Shown here: in pieces, positions 1-8,945 of the stretch | How positions within the stretch are numbered: position 1 is the first letter of the stretch | Layout: every line of letters begins with the position of its first letter | Assembly (NCBI GenBank): GCA_028284545.1 | Contig: JANQRN010000049.1 | Coordinates: 1-35,849, forward strand | Direction of reading: 5' to 3' | Source: Rhodothermales bacterium | Lineage (GTDB): Bacteria; Bacteroidota; Rhodothermia; Rhodothermales; JABDKH01 | Length of the DNA stretch: 35,849 bases | The notes under the pieces: model-generated | What the model was told of the DNA's origin: nothing | What the model saw: the letters and a program-made list of their open reading frames with translations, nothing else | The model's database searches: none | Position numbers and translations under genes: made by a program

Positions 1-3000
1 ACGTTGCGTTGCCGCTGCGCGGAGACCCACCGGGGGCGACCGACGGGCGCCAGTGCGTTGCGACGCTATTGTCGGCCAGCGCGTCCAGCAACTCCAGTGA
101 ACGACCACCTCCGTCCGGTTCCACCGGCCACGGCGGAGTATCGTCGTAGGCAACCGAGTCAGCGACCACTCCACTCTCGTCCCGCAGAACGAGCTCATCA
201 CCACCATTGCCGAGGCGGAAGGTGAGTTCGGTGTCACATGCAACTGCGTACGCGGTCTGGAAGGCGACCGGGTTCTCACACAGCACGGCGAACCCACCAG
301 GCGGCAAGGTCAAACTCGACAACATGGCGCTACCGGAGCCATCCGAGATCGTCCATCCCCCGACTGACACCTCGGTTGGCCCAACGTTGAAGAGCTCAAC
401 CCACTCACCAGAAGCACCTGCCGGGTTGTAGTGAATCTCGTTCACGACGATTGCCGCAGGGTCACCAGGATCAGCGACAAAACGCGCCGTTATGGAGACA
501 TCATCCGCAGGGTCAACCGTGAGCATTCGATCTGTGCCCGAGATGCTGCCGGACCACGCCTCGAACCGATACCCGGGGTCGGGAACCGCGGTGATGGGAA
601 GCGGGATGCCGTCAAAGTAGGCACCCACCCAGGATCCCCGGACACTTTCGCGGTTGACGAGAATTCGCCCACCCACACCGTCGGAGACGGAGACAGCGAC
701 GGACGAGCGATCGCCTAGTCCAAAGTACTCGCCAACGTGTGCCAGCATGTTCGGATGACGGGCCTGCGCGAAGAACTGCATCAACGCAATCTCGCGTTCC
801 CAGTCATCAACCGACATGCCCCACCGGTCTGCGTGAAAGGTGATCTCACCCTCGATCTTATGGGCTGCGGAATCAAGGATGGCTACGACCGCGTCCGGTT
901 CGAACTGGACGTTCAGAAAATCCGCAAACCGGTTGAGGTACTCGTCTCTGAACTGGTCGTTGAGCAGGAGGCGCCTGAAAAGCAGGGTCGACCAGGGCGG
1001 GTTTGGCCAGGGAGGCCCTGACGCATCGGTCGCAAACTGCAGTGTGTTGGCAGACCAGGCATCAGGGCTCCATATCCCCCATCCGAAATCAGTGTCATAC
1101 ATGATCCACCTGAATCGGCCATCGTCGTCTCTGTGTCGCCAGATCTTGATGTTGTTGCCGGGCCAGTCCCGATTGTCGAAATAGATCTGGGCAATCTGGT
1201 AGTCAATGAAACTCTCTGTGTCCATCATCGAGCTGATATCATCATAGGCGCTCGGTGTGCCGATGTCAGACTCCGAGACCCTCGCGACGAGCGCATCCCA
1301 CGCCTCGGTCGTCCCGTGTATCGCGTCGGCCCCGTTGAAGCCGGTATTGAACTCGATGAGGTCGATAGCTTCGGGATCAGCACCCGAGACTGCCTGCACG
1401 TAATGCTCGTTGACCTTCTCTCGCAGGTTGTGAAGCCCCCAGTACACGCCGTTGACATAAACGGCGGTTGGACGATAGCTGAGCCTGTCAATCTCCGTGT
1501 CTGAGATCAGGCCCTGCATGAATCCGTCGCGAAGCATCGACCTGTTCCAGTCGTTGCCGGAGTTACGAAATACGATACTCTGGTATTCGTCATACGGACG
1601 ATCGAAGAAAAACCGATGATGCAAGGCGTCTGTACCGTATCGGCCACGAGCATAAAGAGCAAACGACTTCTGCGCGTGACCCCGCGACCAGCCCCCGAAG
1701 ATCTTCATGCCAATTGACTGCGAAACGTAACCGGCACCGTCGGTCTCGATCCAATCCAGATGTACCGGTATCTCACGGTCTTCCCAGAAGTTTGCACCGA
1801 AGTAAGGAAACCGTGACTCGGCCCTCGGTCCTCGTTCGTACAGCCCAGTCTCGGCATCAAAAAGCAGGTCCGGTTCAGTCACGATGGAGGCGATCGGCAG
1901 GTCGTGCGCGTCTCCCATGATGAATGTCGCCGTCGCAACTGGCCCGGCAAGCTGGCCCTCAACCAGCGCGCGCGCGCGCACGACGCCGGTTCTGCTGATG
2001 TCTAACGGATCCACGTACGTCGGCGAGTCCAGGTTCGGTTCCGATCCGTCGCGTGTGAACGCGATTCGACCGGAACCCGGAATCGAGAGCTCGAGGGATA
2101 TTCCTCGGGGGTACACACCTGCCGGCTCGGAGAAGGTAACCGCCGGGGCGACACCAGTAGCGCCAATAGCATTCTGTGCACCAGGTGTCGGAACGCTGAA
2201 GAGTGCGACAGCTCCGGCTGCATCGCGGCCAACCGAGATATTAGCCGGCGCCGTCTGCAACGGCAGACAGTCCTGGTCTGCCGCGTCGGGCGACGTCACA
2301 CAGACCGTTTCTTCGCTCGAGAGCCTGAAACCGGCGTGGTACTCTCTGCGAAAGCTCTCACGGATTTCTCCGTCGACGTCAGCCAGCGACGGCTCGTCGC
2401 CTCCAACCGCCAGGCTCAGGAACGGGATCATCGAAAGGTCTGAAGAACCCAGCGACGTGTTATGAACCTGTACCGCCAGCAAGTTCGTGCCGGATACCAG
2501 CAAGCTCTCCGGTACGGGAAACCCATCGATGGGAAGACTCTGGTACAATCGTGCCTCGTGACCTGAAAGGGCTGGCTCGTTTCCCAACACGCGTTGTCCG
2601 GGCGTGCCGACATTCTCACGGGCAAACTCGACGCCGTTCAGGTATGCTACAAAAGCATCGTCGTAGTCGATGTGGAACTCTACGCCCGAGACTGCCGCGG
2701 CCTCGGCAACTTCGAAGCGGTGTCGCGCAAACAGCGAGAGCAGTGTGACCGTCGGCGTGGCGTCATCACCGTCGCCGTATCCAATACCCGATGCACCCGG
2801 AGTCCATGCTGCGTCATTGTAGCCAGGCTCAATCCAACTCGAACTCACAGACAGCGAGCCCGGATAGTAACGCCAGGAGTCGCCCCGGCGCACCACCGTC
2901 TCCCAACTCCCCTGAAGACCGTTTCGGTCTTTTCCCGAAGCGAAAATCAACGCGTACTCGCCAGGACCCAGGGCAGCAAACGGGAGCGTCCACTTGAACG

Positions 3001-3220
3001 GATCGTCGGGATCGTCGGTGAGCCCATAGTTGCGCAATTGAACGGTGTCTGCCGATGAATTGAAGAGTTCGATCCAGTCACTCGCGTCGCCGTCCTCATC
3101 GGCGAACGGGCCACCGTTGCGCGCGAGCGCCTCGTTCACGCGGACCGCCTGTCCCTGCGCGGCACCGGCCACCCAGAGACCGACAGACGCCACGACCAGA
3201 ATGACTGAAAAGCTTTTCAT
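1..3220 (-). CDS. Secreted CotH-kinase / lamin-tail-domain protein (C-terminus off the left edge)
   Basis: I translated this frame by hand: it is open from ATG at 3220 to base 2 (1073 codons, no stop), so the ORF track omits it. Residues 1-23 form a signal peptide (VILVVASVGLWVAGAAQGQ). A lamin-tail domain follows at about 24-100 (VRVNEALARN ... WIELFNSS), then a jelly-roll-like region at about 110-275 (GIGYGDGDD ... YLNGVEFAREN) and a chitobiase-type C-terminal-like module at about 363-430 (FTRDGSEP). The CotH domain spans about 440-830; its paired acidic motif is visible as NRDWPGNNIKIW (D685) and YDTDFGWG (D711). A divergent InlB-type repeat lies at about 840-915 (GYRFEAWSG) and a second lamin-tail domain at about 924-1045 (VVNEIHYNPAG ... 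WVELFN). CotH proteins are atypical kinases; in secreted bacterial forms the substrate is unknown. A T9SS sorting domain probably lies beyond the edge, by analogy with other secreted proteins here. No clear Shine-Dalgarno precedes the ATG. Confidence 0.9.
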   Translation of the reverse strand, partial: MKSFSVILVVASVGLWVAGAAQGQAVRVNEALARNGGPFADEDGDASDWIELFNSSADTVQLRNYGLTDDPDDPFKWTLPFAALGPGEYALIFASGKDRNGLQGSWETVVRRGDSWRYYPGSLSVSSSWIEPGYNDAAWTPGASGIGYGDGDDATPTVTLLSLFARHRFEVAEAAAVSGVEFHIDYDDAFVAYLNGVEFARENVGTPGQRVLGNEPALSGHEARLYQSLPIDGFPVPESLLVSGTNLLAVQVHNTSLGSSDLSMIPFLSLAVGGDEPSLADVDGEIRESFRREYHAGFRLSSEETVCVTSPDAADQDCLPLQTAPANISVGRDAAGAVALFSVPTPGAQNAIGATGVAPAVTFSEPAGVYPRGISLELSIPGSGRIAFTRDGSEPNLDSPTYVDPLDISRTGVVRARALVEGQLAGPVATATFIMGDAHDLPIASIVTEPDLLFDAETGLYERGPRAESRFPYFGANFWEDREIPVHLDWIETDGAGYVSQSIGMKIFGGWSRGHAQKSFALYARGRYGTDALHHRFFFDRPYDEYQSIVFRNSGNDWNRSMLRDGFMQGLISDTEIDRLSYRPTAVYVNGVYWGLHNLREKVNEHYVQAVSGADPEAIDLIEFNTGFNGADAIHGTTEAWDALVARVSESDIGTPSAYDDISSMMDTESFIDYQIAQIYFDNRDWPGNNIKIWRHRDDDGRFRWIMYDTDFGWGIWSPDAWSANTLQFATDASGPPWPNPPWSTLLFRRLLLNDQFRDEYLNRFADFLNVQFEPDAVVAILDSAAHKIEGEITFHADRWGMSVDDWEREIALMQFFAQARHPNMLAHVGEYFGLGDRSSVAVSVSDGVGGRILVNRESVRGSWVGAYFDGIPLPITAVPDPGYRFEAWSGSISGTDRMLTVDPADDVSITARFVADPGDPAAIVVNEIHYNPAGASGEWVELFNVGPTEVSVGGWTISDGSGSAMLSSLTLPPGGFAVLCENPVAFQTAYAVACDTELTFRLGNGGDELVLRDESGVVADSVAYDDTPPWPVEPDGGGRSLELLDALADNSVATHWRPSVAPGGSPRSGNAT

Positions 3221-3266
3221 GGTATGATAAGGTACGTCGACAACGACAAAATTTGGTGGCGGCGCG

Positions 3267-3284
3267 ACGCGGGAATTCCCGCGT
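3267..3284. promoter_or_regulatory. 18-bp perfect palindrome, possible operator
   Basis: ACGCGGGAATTCCCGCGT is a perfect 18-bp inverted repeat without a loop, lying 47 bp upstream of the CotH gene start and about 225 bp upstream of the divergent RraA-family gene. It sits in the longest gap of the window (3221-3508), where I see no ORF worth calling. A dimeric regulator site is plausible. A hairpin is less so, because there is no loop. The same gap holds a weak promoter-like stretch, TTG then TTATTTG near 3432-3466, ahead of the + strand gene. Function is inferred only. Confidence 0.35.
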
Positions 3285-3508
3285 TACGTAGGAAGGGAAT
3301 TGCCTACACCGGGAAGGATCGCCCGTGGATGTTTGCCTCATCACGTTCGCGAGCGGGTGTTCGTCCGTTGCCCGTTAGCAATGTCAATTTGCCCGAGGGG
3401 TGCGTACTTTTTCTCCACACATCTCGCGTCGGTTGCCTGGACTAACGGTCGCGACGCCTTATTTGCAACAACGCCACCACAACCCTTTCCCTGCTGAGAC
3501 TTCCCGAG

Positions 3509-4318
3509 ATGCAAGAAAAGTTTGACGAGTTCGCCGCGACTATACGCGCGTACGAATACCCGATCAGCACGCCGCCGCAGCCATCAGAGCCCCGACAACT
3601 CGATATTGACGATCTCGAACGGGTAAGACGGTTCAAGAAACTCTACGGCGGATGCGTAAGTGATGCGATGCTGAAGAACGGCGTGGTCGACACGGTCCTC
3701 TCTCACAACCTCCGACCGCTACGCGCGCACAGTGTGTTGGCGGGTCGCGCGCTACCGGTCAAGTGGCACAGTCTGGCTCCAGAGACTCACATGAGTGCAG
3801 AGGAAAAGGCTGAACGAGAGGCAAGTTGGGCGCGCGATGGCTCTCCGCAGAAGAAGCTACACATGAGCGCGTTTCCGGGCTGCGTGTACGTCTTCGACAC
3901 GGGTTATGACACGCAAGCCGCGACCTTTGGCGAAATGAGCTGCCACCTCGCGAGCATGCTCGGGTGCGTCGGGGTGGTAAACGAGGGAATGACGCGCGAC
4001 GTCCGGAAGATCCTTGAGATGGACGACTTTCCGTACTTCTCGTTGGGGACTACGCCAAACGCCTACGGCGGGTGGCGCGTGATGGATGTTAATGTGCCGA
4101 TCTATCTGCGCGGCCACCTCAAGCACTACGTGATTGTCAACCCTGGAGACTTCATCTTTGGCGACGACGACGGGCTTCAGGTCATACCGAAGCACCTGGT
4201 TGACGAGGTGCTCCTGTCCGCCGAAGACATCCTGGCGACTGAGGTCTGGCAACGCGGCTTGATTGACGAACGCGAGATTGACATCGATGAGGTCTACCGG
4301 CGCTTTGGCGATCTGTAG
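3509..4318 (+). CDS. RraA-family protein, probable 4-hydroxy-2-oxo-acid aldolase type
   Basis: 269 aa, no signal peptide, cytoplasmic. Family signatures seen: GGCVSDAML near 48-55, the active-site region GEMSCHLASMLGCVGVVNEG running into RD (R163/D164, the substrate-binding Arg and metal-associated Asp of the family), and VNPGDFIFGDDDGLQVIP at about 210-227. Members are either RNase E inhibitors (RraA proper) or divalent-metal aldolases/decarboxylases acting on 4-hydroxy-4-methyl-2-oxoglutarate-like acids. At 269 aa it is far longer than E. coli-type RraA (about 160 aa), with an N-terminal extension of about 35 residues and an insertion around 86-120 (SAEEKAEREASWARD), which favours a metabolic role. 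The next gene, a mannonate dehydratase, starts 8 nt after its stop, so the two are probably co-transcribed and act in one sugar-acid route. The substrate is unproven. Confidence 0.85.
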   Translation: MQEKFDEFAATIRAYEYPISTPPQPSEPRQLDIDDLERVRRFKKLYGGCVSDAMLKNGVVDTVLSHNLRPLRAHSVLAGRALPVKWHSLAPETHMSAEEKAEREASWARDGSPQKKLHMSAFPGCVYVFDTGYDTQAATFGEMSCHLASMLGCVGVVNEGMTRDVRKILEMDDFPYFSLGTTPNAYGGWRVMDVNVPIYLRGHLKHYVIVNPGDFIFGDDDGLQVIPKHLVDEVLLSAEDILATEVWQRGLIDEREIDIDEVYRRFGDL

Positions 4319-4326
4319 CAGATAAC

Positions 4327-5316
4327 ATGAAGCTCACACTTGCCCTGCCGACTCGTCCCTGCCCGGAATGGCGCCTCGCGCGTCAGGTCGGCGCTGAGGG
4401 TGTAGTTTTTGGCCTACTCAACCATTACAACGAAGACCCGACCGTCGTGACCTACGATGGAATCGGGAATCTCATCAGACAACTTCGAGAGCACGACCTC
4501 GAGTTGAGCGTGATCGAAGGCGACCCTGTCCCGTTGGAACAGACACGCCTCGGCCTGCCTGGCCGCGACGCGGAGATTGCGCGGTACCTCGACGTGATCA
4601 AGGTGCTTGGTGATCACGGCATCAGCGTCATGTGTCCGAACTTCATGGCTGGAGTAAACTGGACGCGGACCGATACGGCACTGCCACTCCGCGGAGGAGC
4701 CCTGTCGACAGCTTTCCGCGTCACCGATCTTCCCGCACGGACGATTGACCTTGGCGGCGTCACCCTTACCGAGGAAAAGCTGTGGGACAACCTATACTAC
4801 TACATGGATCGGGTCCTGCCAGTCGCTGAGGCAAACGGCGTCAGACTCGCCTTGCATCCAGACGACCCGCCAATGTCGCCGGTGCACAACGTTCCGCGTA
4901 TTCTGACCAGTCCCGCCGCCTACGATCGACTCCTCGAAGCATTTCCCAGCGACAGCAACGGCATTTGTTTTTGCCAGGGAAACTTTGCGCTTATGCCCGG
5001 AGATCTCTACCAGACAGCTGAGCGGTTTGCGGCGAGCAACAGGATCTTTTTCGTCCACTACCGGGATGTACAGGGCACAGCCCGGGACTTCAGTGAGACC
5101 TTCCACGATGACGGCCCGACCGACATGGCGCGGATGATGCAAATCTACGAGCGCCAACTTCCGCCCGACGTCGCCATTCGTCCAGATCACGTCCCCACGC
5201 TCGAAGGCGACGACAACACGAACTACGGCTACACGATGCGCGGTCGCCTCTTCGCCGCCGGCTACATCCGCGGTCTGATGCACGGCCTACAACACGGCGG
5301 GAATCCAAAAAACTAG
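4327..5316 (+). CDS. uxuA: Mannonate dehydratase (UxuA family)
   Basis: 329 aa, cytoplasmic TIM-barrel enzyme. UxuA removes water from D-mannonate to give 2-keto-3-deoxygluconate in glucuronate and alginate-type uronate catabolism. Likely metal ligands by alignment from memory are H177 (LALHPDDPP), C216 (GICFCQGN), H244 (FFVHYRDV) and D287 (IRPDHVPTL). The end motif GRLFAAGYIRGLM is typical of the family. It is somewhat shorter than most UxuA proteins, and the usual CxGS-type turn reads CQGN. The ATG lies 8 nt downstream of the RraA-family gene, indicating an operon. No KDG kinase or KDPG aldolase is present nearby, so the fate of the product must be handled elsewhere or by the RraA-like neighbour. 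Confidence 0.88.
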   Translation: MKLTLALPTRPCPEWRLARQVGAEGVVFGLLNHYNEDPTVVTYDGIGNLIRQLREHDLELSVIEGDPVPLEQTRLGLPGRDAEIARYLDVIKVLGDHGISVMCPNFMAGVNWTRTDTALPLRGGALSTAFRVTDLPARTIDLGGVTLTEEKLWDNLYYYMDRVLPVAEANGVRLALHPDDPPMSPVHNVPRILTSPAAYDRLLEAFPSDSNGICFCQGNFALMPGDLYQTAERFAASNRIFFVHYRDVQGTARDFSETFHDDGPTDMARMMQIYERQLPPDVAIRPDHVPTLEGDDNTNYGYTMRGRLFAAGYIRGLMHGLQHGGNPKN

Positions 5317-5340
5317 CCGCCCCACGGCTGCCCGCTGCAT

Positions 5341-5357
5341 CTGGGCGCTACGCCCAG
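5341..5357. terminator. Hairpin between convergent genes, terminator-like
   Basis: CTGGGCG-CTA-CGCCCAG forms a perfect 7-bp GC-rich stem with a 3-nt loop, overlapping the stop codon of the minus-strand VOC gene and lying 25 bp after the uxuA stop. No T-tract follows on either strand, so intrinsic termination is only possible. Confidence 0.4.
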
Positions 5358-5770
5358 GGATCGTAGCTCCCAAAACTCCACAGATTCCCCTCTGGATCTC
5401 GGCACACGTATAGCCGGCCGCCATAGTCCTGATCCTCAGGGGCCATGACAATCGTAGCACCGGCAGCAGCGGACCTGTCGTGATGCAGGTCCACGTCTTC
5501 CACGACTATGTACGGACTCTGCGACACCGTTGCTTGTGGTGTTTCCAGGGGTGACTGAAGCACGCCAAAATCGTCTCTGCGCGCTGAGCCAACCATGATC
5601 ATTCCGTTGCCGAACGTGAGCTGGGCATGTGCGATCAAGTCACCTTCGCCGGGGACGACGAGGTGTTTGTGAAATCCGAAAGCTTCACACAGCCACTCGA
5701 TTGCGGCCGGAGCGTCCCGGTATCTGAGCGTCGGAATGATCGTAGCGGTTGTCGACTTGGGATTGGCCAT
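5348..5770 (-). CDS. VOC-superfamily (glyoxalase/bleomycin-resistance-like) protein
   Basis: 140 aa, cytoplasmic. It has the vicinal oxygen chelate fold pattern: two beta-alpha-beta-beta-beta halves, with IIPTLRYRDAPAAIEWL opening the first and SPYIVVEDVDLHHDRSAAAG opening the second. It ends in the common GRLYVCRDPEGNLWSFGSYDP signature. This subgroup is usually annotated as glyoxalase- or PhnB-like, and most members have no assigned substrate. The gene lies 41 bp downstream of the lipoprotein amidase on the same strand and may be its last co-transcribed partner. The ATG at 5770 follows directly on the end of the intergenic region. Confidence 0.85.
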   Translation of the reverse strand: MANPKSTTATIIPTLRYRDAPAAIEWLCEAFGFHKHLVVPGEGDLIAHAQLTFGNGMIMVGSARRDDFGVLQSPLETPQATVSQSPYIVVEDVDLHHDRSAAAGATIVMAPEDQDYGGRLYVCRDPEGNLWSFGSYDPWA

Positions 5771-5811
5771 CTGTTCGTCCTGAAGTGTCGATTTGCTGGC
5801 AATGATGCGAT

Positions 5812-7332
5812 CTACGGGAGCGACGGAGGCTCGCGATGTTTCGTACGCTGCTCGTACGCGTAGGCCGCGCCGATCAGCGTTGGCTCTGAGAAGAGCGCGC
5901 CGACGATCGTCATCCCGATGGGGAGTCCCGAACTCGTGAAGCCAACCGGTACCTGAATCGCAGGGAGTCCCGACTGAGGCGACAGCAACTGGCTGTTGTC
6001 ACCCGCGGGCGACTCGGTGTCACCAATCAGCCGCGCCGGATAACTCCACGTCGGGTAAACAATGACGTCAACGTTCGATGCTTTCATAGCGGCAAGCATC
6101 GTTTCACGGAATTCCACATTTGGCGGATGCGAGTAGAGGTCCGGGCAGGGCGGTTCCGTCCAATCTGCAGCAGCCCGTAGGCTTCCGGCGATGTAATCCG
6201 CGTACTTGCCGGTGGCGATGATGTCTTCAAGCGTCTTAAAGGGAAACTCTGGACCACGCGTCTCGAAATAAGCCTCTACATCGTGTCTGAACACCTCACA
6301 CCACGTCGACCCGTCCATGACGAGCCCGGGGATCTCGAACGGGTCCACAATCAGGGCCCCACCCGCGCGCAGGTCAGCAATTGCCTCCTCCATCGCCACG
6401 AGAATATCAGCGTCGGTCGAGTCAGGTACCATGTATCGGCGGAAGACGCCGATCCGGAGGCCTTCCAGTCCATCCAGATCGAGCGCGTCCACATAATTGT
6501 CGGGCATTTGCCCATCGCTGCGCGCGGTGATCGGGTCCGCGGGATCGTATCCGGCGATGACTTCGAGGACGCGTACCGCATCTTCCACCGTGCGCGCCAT
6601 TGGCCCCCCGATATCGTTTCGCAAGTAGAGGGGGACGATGCCATCACGACTTGTCAGACCCATCGTCGACCGGATACCGACGAGAGCGTTGTGCCCCGAA
6701 GGTCCACGGATGGAGTTGCCTGTGTCCGTCCCGAGCCCGACAAGTCCGAGGTTTGCCGCGACCGCCGCAGCGGTCCCACCGCTCGACCCGGCAGGCACGC
6801 GCGCAAGATCGTACGGGTTGCGAGTCGTGCCGTCGATCGAACTGATCGTCACGTACGGACTGAACGCCCACTCCGCCATGTTTGTCTTCCCGAGGACAAT
6901 TGCGCCCGCGTCACGCAACCTTGCGACCTGCCATGCGTCATCGGGGGCCGCAAGCCCCTCAAGCGCGGCTGACCCGGCCGCCGTCTGCAAGTCAGCCGTG
7001 TCATAGTTGTCCTTCACAACGATTGGTATGCCATGCAACGGTCGCAGTTCACCGGTTCGGGCGTATTCGGCATCCAACTCCGCAGCGCGGGACAGGGCTT
7101 CCGGATTCAGCACAACAAACGCGTTGATCGTGTCATCGAACGCTGCTATTCGGTCCAGGTACTGTTCGGTCAGTTCTTCAGCCGATAGCGAACCTGACTC
7201 GAAAGCTGAGTGTACGTCGCTGACGGTCGCCTCCAGAATCTCGAACTCGGCGGAGTTGGAGCAGCCGACCGCGACGGCCAGTATGCATACGGCAGCGCGC
7301 AACGGTGCGGCGCCTGATCGTTTACGGGGCAT
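5812..7332 (-). CDS. Exported amidase-signature enzyme, probable lipoprotein
   Basis: 506 aa. Residues 1-24 carry a basic start, a hydrophobic stretch and a lipobox-like end (LAVAVGC24), suggesting lipid anchoring outside the cytoplasm. The amidase-signature Ser-cisSer-Lys triad is visible: K107 in [12 protein letters not shown]183 in [13 protein letters not shown] and nucleophile S207 in [12 protein letters not shown]. The usual GGS before the nucleophile reads GNS, a variant I believe occurs in secreted amidases. The enzyme hydrolyses C-N amide bonds, but the substrate cannot be read from sequence. Export argues against a GatA role. It lies 51 bp downstream of a T9SS protein gene and 41 bp upstream of a VOC gene, a likely minus-strand operon. 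Confidence 0.9.
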   Translation of the reverse strand: MPRKRSGAAPLRAAVCILAVAVGCSNSAEFEILEATVSDVHSAFESGSLSAEELTEQYLDRIAAFDDTINAFVVLNPEALSRAAELDAEYARTGELRPLHGIPIVVKDNYDTADLQTAAGSAALEGLAAPDDAWQVARLRDAGAIVLGKTNMAEWAFSPYVTISSIDGTTRNPYDLARVPAGSSGGTAAAVAANLGLVGLGTDTGNSIRGPSGHNALVGIRSTMGLTSRDGIVPLYLRNDIGGPMARTVEDAVRVLEVIAGYDPADPITARSDGQMPDNYVDALDLDGLEGLRIGVFRRYMVPDSTDADILVAMEEAIADLRAGGALIVDPFEIPGLVMDGSTWCEVFRHDVEAYFETRGPEFPFKTLEDIIATGKYADYIAGSLRAAADWTEPPCPDLYSHPPNVEFRETMLAAMKASNVDVIVYPTWSYPARLIGDTESPAGDNSQLLSPQSGLPAIQVPVGFTSSGLPIGMTIVGALFSEPTLIGAAYAYEQRTKHREPPSLP

Positions 7333-7383
7333 GACCTGAGGCCGTGGGTTGTCGGATGGGGTTTGCAGGAAATAACGAATATC

Positions 7384-8715
7384 CTAGCGAACCGTCATCA
7401 TCCGCGCCTGCCCGGAGCCCCCTGTACTTGCCCGATACAGATATACACCGCTTGCGGCATCGTCCCTGGACCAGGTGACACCGTACCTGCCTGGCGTGAC
7501 GTGCTGCTTTGTCCACGACGCCAGGCTGCGACCGAGGAGGTCATGGACCGAGATCGTGACCACCGACGGTCGCGACACCGAATACGCGATCGTAGTTGAA
7601 TTGGTCACCGGATTAGGAAAGTTCTGTTGGAGCTCGACCTCAACTGTCGACGTTGTCAGCTCGCGTACGCCGGTCGGAATTGCGGCTGTGTCGAGTCGAT
7701 ATGCACCATTACTCCTGGTCACGAAATAGATCCATCGTGTCCCCTCACCAAACCGCATGTCCTCGACCGGCCCGGTCAGCGACAAGGGAAACGATTGCCA
7801 GTTCGTACCACCATCCCGACTAGAGAAGATCACGGGCTTTCCATCAGACCTCCGTCCCGCCACGTACACCGTCGCAGAGACAGAATCATAGAGTACGTGC
7901 GTCAGAATCTCGTTTGGAGGAGCCGCAAACACCGGTACCCAGCTTGCGCCACCGTCGGTCGACCTCCGCACGTGATCGTAGGTCGTCACAAATATGATGT
8001 CGGCCTCCTCGCCTGCGAAGTCGACGCTGTTGACCGCGTGCAGCGGGGACACGTCGCTCCACGTTTCTCCAAAGTCTGTTGATTTAATCAGTAGGTGACC
8101 CGCAAACCCCTCGGCGCCGCCAGCCAGCACGACGCCGGGCGCCGATTCTTTTGCAGCAACGACAAGCACGTTCCCCTCGACGGTGGCGCCAAAAACGATT
8201 GACCACGTCGTGTCGCCGAACGGGCGGCGATAGAGTGCGCGATCACCGGCGGCGTATGTTTCGCCACAAATGGTCGGATCGGGGAAACCAGCCATGCTGG
8301 TAATTCGCGATGTCAGTGAATCAGCAATTCCGTGACTGCGGGACTCGAATTCACCACCCATTTGGCTGCAGTAGATGAGCGGCGTCCCACTCTTGTCTGT
8401 TGAAACTCCAGCTCCGATCGCCCACCCTATGGGGCCACTCTTGTGGGCATAAACGGTCTCCACCGTAAGCGAGTCGAGGGCAATCTGGTTCCATGTAGTA
8501 TCTCCGCTCGTATCCTCAATCCGCCACATCACCCCGTTGCCATCCGTGCCTACGGCGACGACACCGCCGTATAGTGAAATTGACGTCGCGCGTTTGTCAC
8601 CGAGGCCGAGATACTGTAGGCCGTCTTGGGCCTCTGCTGAACGAGGTGGGGCTAGGAGGACTGCGACCGCAATGACTAATGCGGGCATCAGAATGGTCTT
8701 AAACGCGCTCTGCAT
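7384..8715 (-). CDS. Secreted beta-propeller-like (BNR/YCF48-type) protein with T9SS sorting domain
   Basis: 443 aa. The signal peptide covers about residues 1-29 (MQSAFKTILMPALVIAVAV ... SAEAQ). The body holds repeated Asp-box/BNR-like units such as STDFGETWSDVSP, STDGGASWVPVF and SRDGGTNWQSFP, typical of sortilin/YCF48-like propellers. From about residue 350 the C-terminus is a T9SS type A sorting domain: LQQNFPNPVTNSTTIAYSV, VHDLLGRSLASW, GVYLYRAS and a MMTVR end. Start choice is firm: ATG at 8715 is preceded by AGGAGGT with a spacing of about 7 nt. It probably acts on the cell surface or is released; no catalytic residues are recognised. It heads a minus-strand unit with the amidase and VOC genes. 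The 230-bp gap upstream to the flavodoxin gene holds no ORF, only a small GGGGC/GCCCC hairpin near 8836-8851. Confidence 0.88.
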   Translation of the reverse strand: MQSAFKTILMPALVIAVAVLLAPPRSAEAQDGLQYLGLGDKRATSISLYGGVVAVGTDGNGVMWRIEDTSGDTTWNQIALDSLTVETVYAHKSGPIGWAIGAGVSTDKSGTPLIYCSQMGGEFESRSHGIADSLTSRITSMAGFPDPTICGETYAAGDRALYRRPFGDTTWSIVFGATVEGNVLVVAAKESAPGVVLAGGAEGFAGHLLIKSTDFGETWSDVSPLHAVNSVDFAGEEADIIFVTTYDHVRRSTDGGASWVPVFAAPPNEILTHVLYDSVSATVYVAGRRSDGKPVIFSSRDGGTNWQSFPLSLTGPVEDMRFGEGTRWIYFVTRSNGAYRLDTAAIPTGVRELTTSTVEVELQQNFPNPVTNSTTIAYSVSRPSVVTISVHDLLGRSLASWTKQHVTPGRYGVTWSRDDAASGVYLYRASTGGSGQARMMTVR

Positions 8716-8945
8716 TTCCCCACCTCCTTCTTGTGTCGATACCGTCGCGGGTGCGTGAGTTAGACAGCGAGACGCCGTCGGAGATTCCGTTCGCCCATCC
8801 GTCGGCGTCCTAAGGAACTATCCTACAGGCTCCTCGGGGCATATCCGCCCCCTGCCCCGTCGCGGCCGGATATCGATCGCCTCCACAGATCACTTTATTG
8901 CCAGTGAGTCACTACATCCTTTCACGAAAGTCGATGGGCCAGAGC

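Noticed and set aside
1966-1981. Run of alternating CG dinucleotides as a possible Z-DNA or regulatory site
   Set aside because: It lies inside the CotH coding frame and encodes ordinary residues (RARAL); no further support.
1884-2465. 193-aa plus-strand ORF
   Set aside because: Antisense shadow of the CotH gene, whose domains account for this stretch on the minus strand; the plus-strand product has no recognisable features.
6283-6972. 229-aa plus-strand ORF
   Set aside because: Antisense shadow of the amidase gene; Arg/His/Pro-rich composition typical of shadows in GC-rich DNA.
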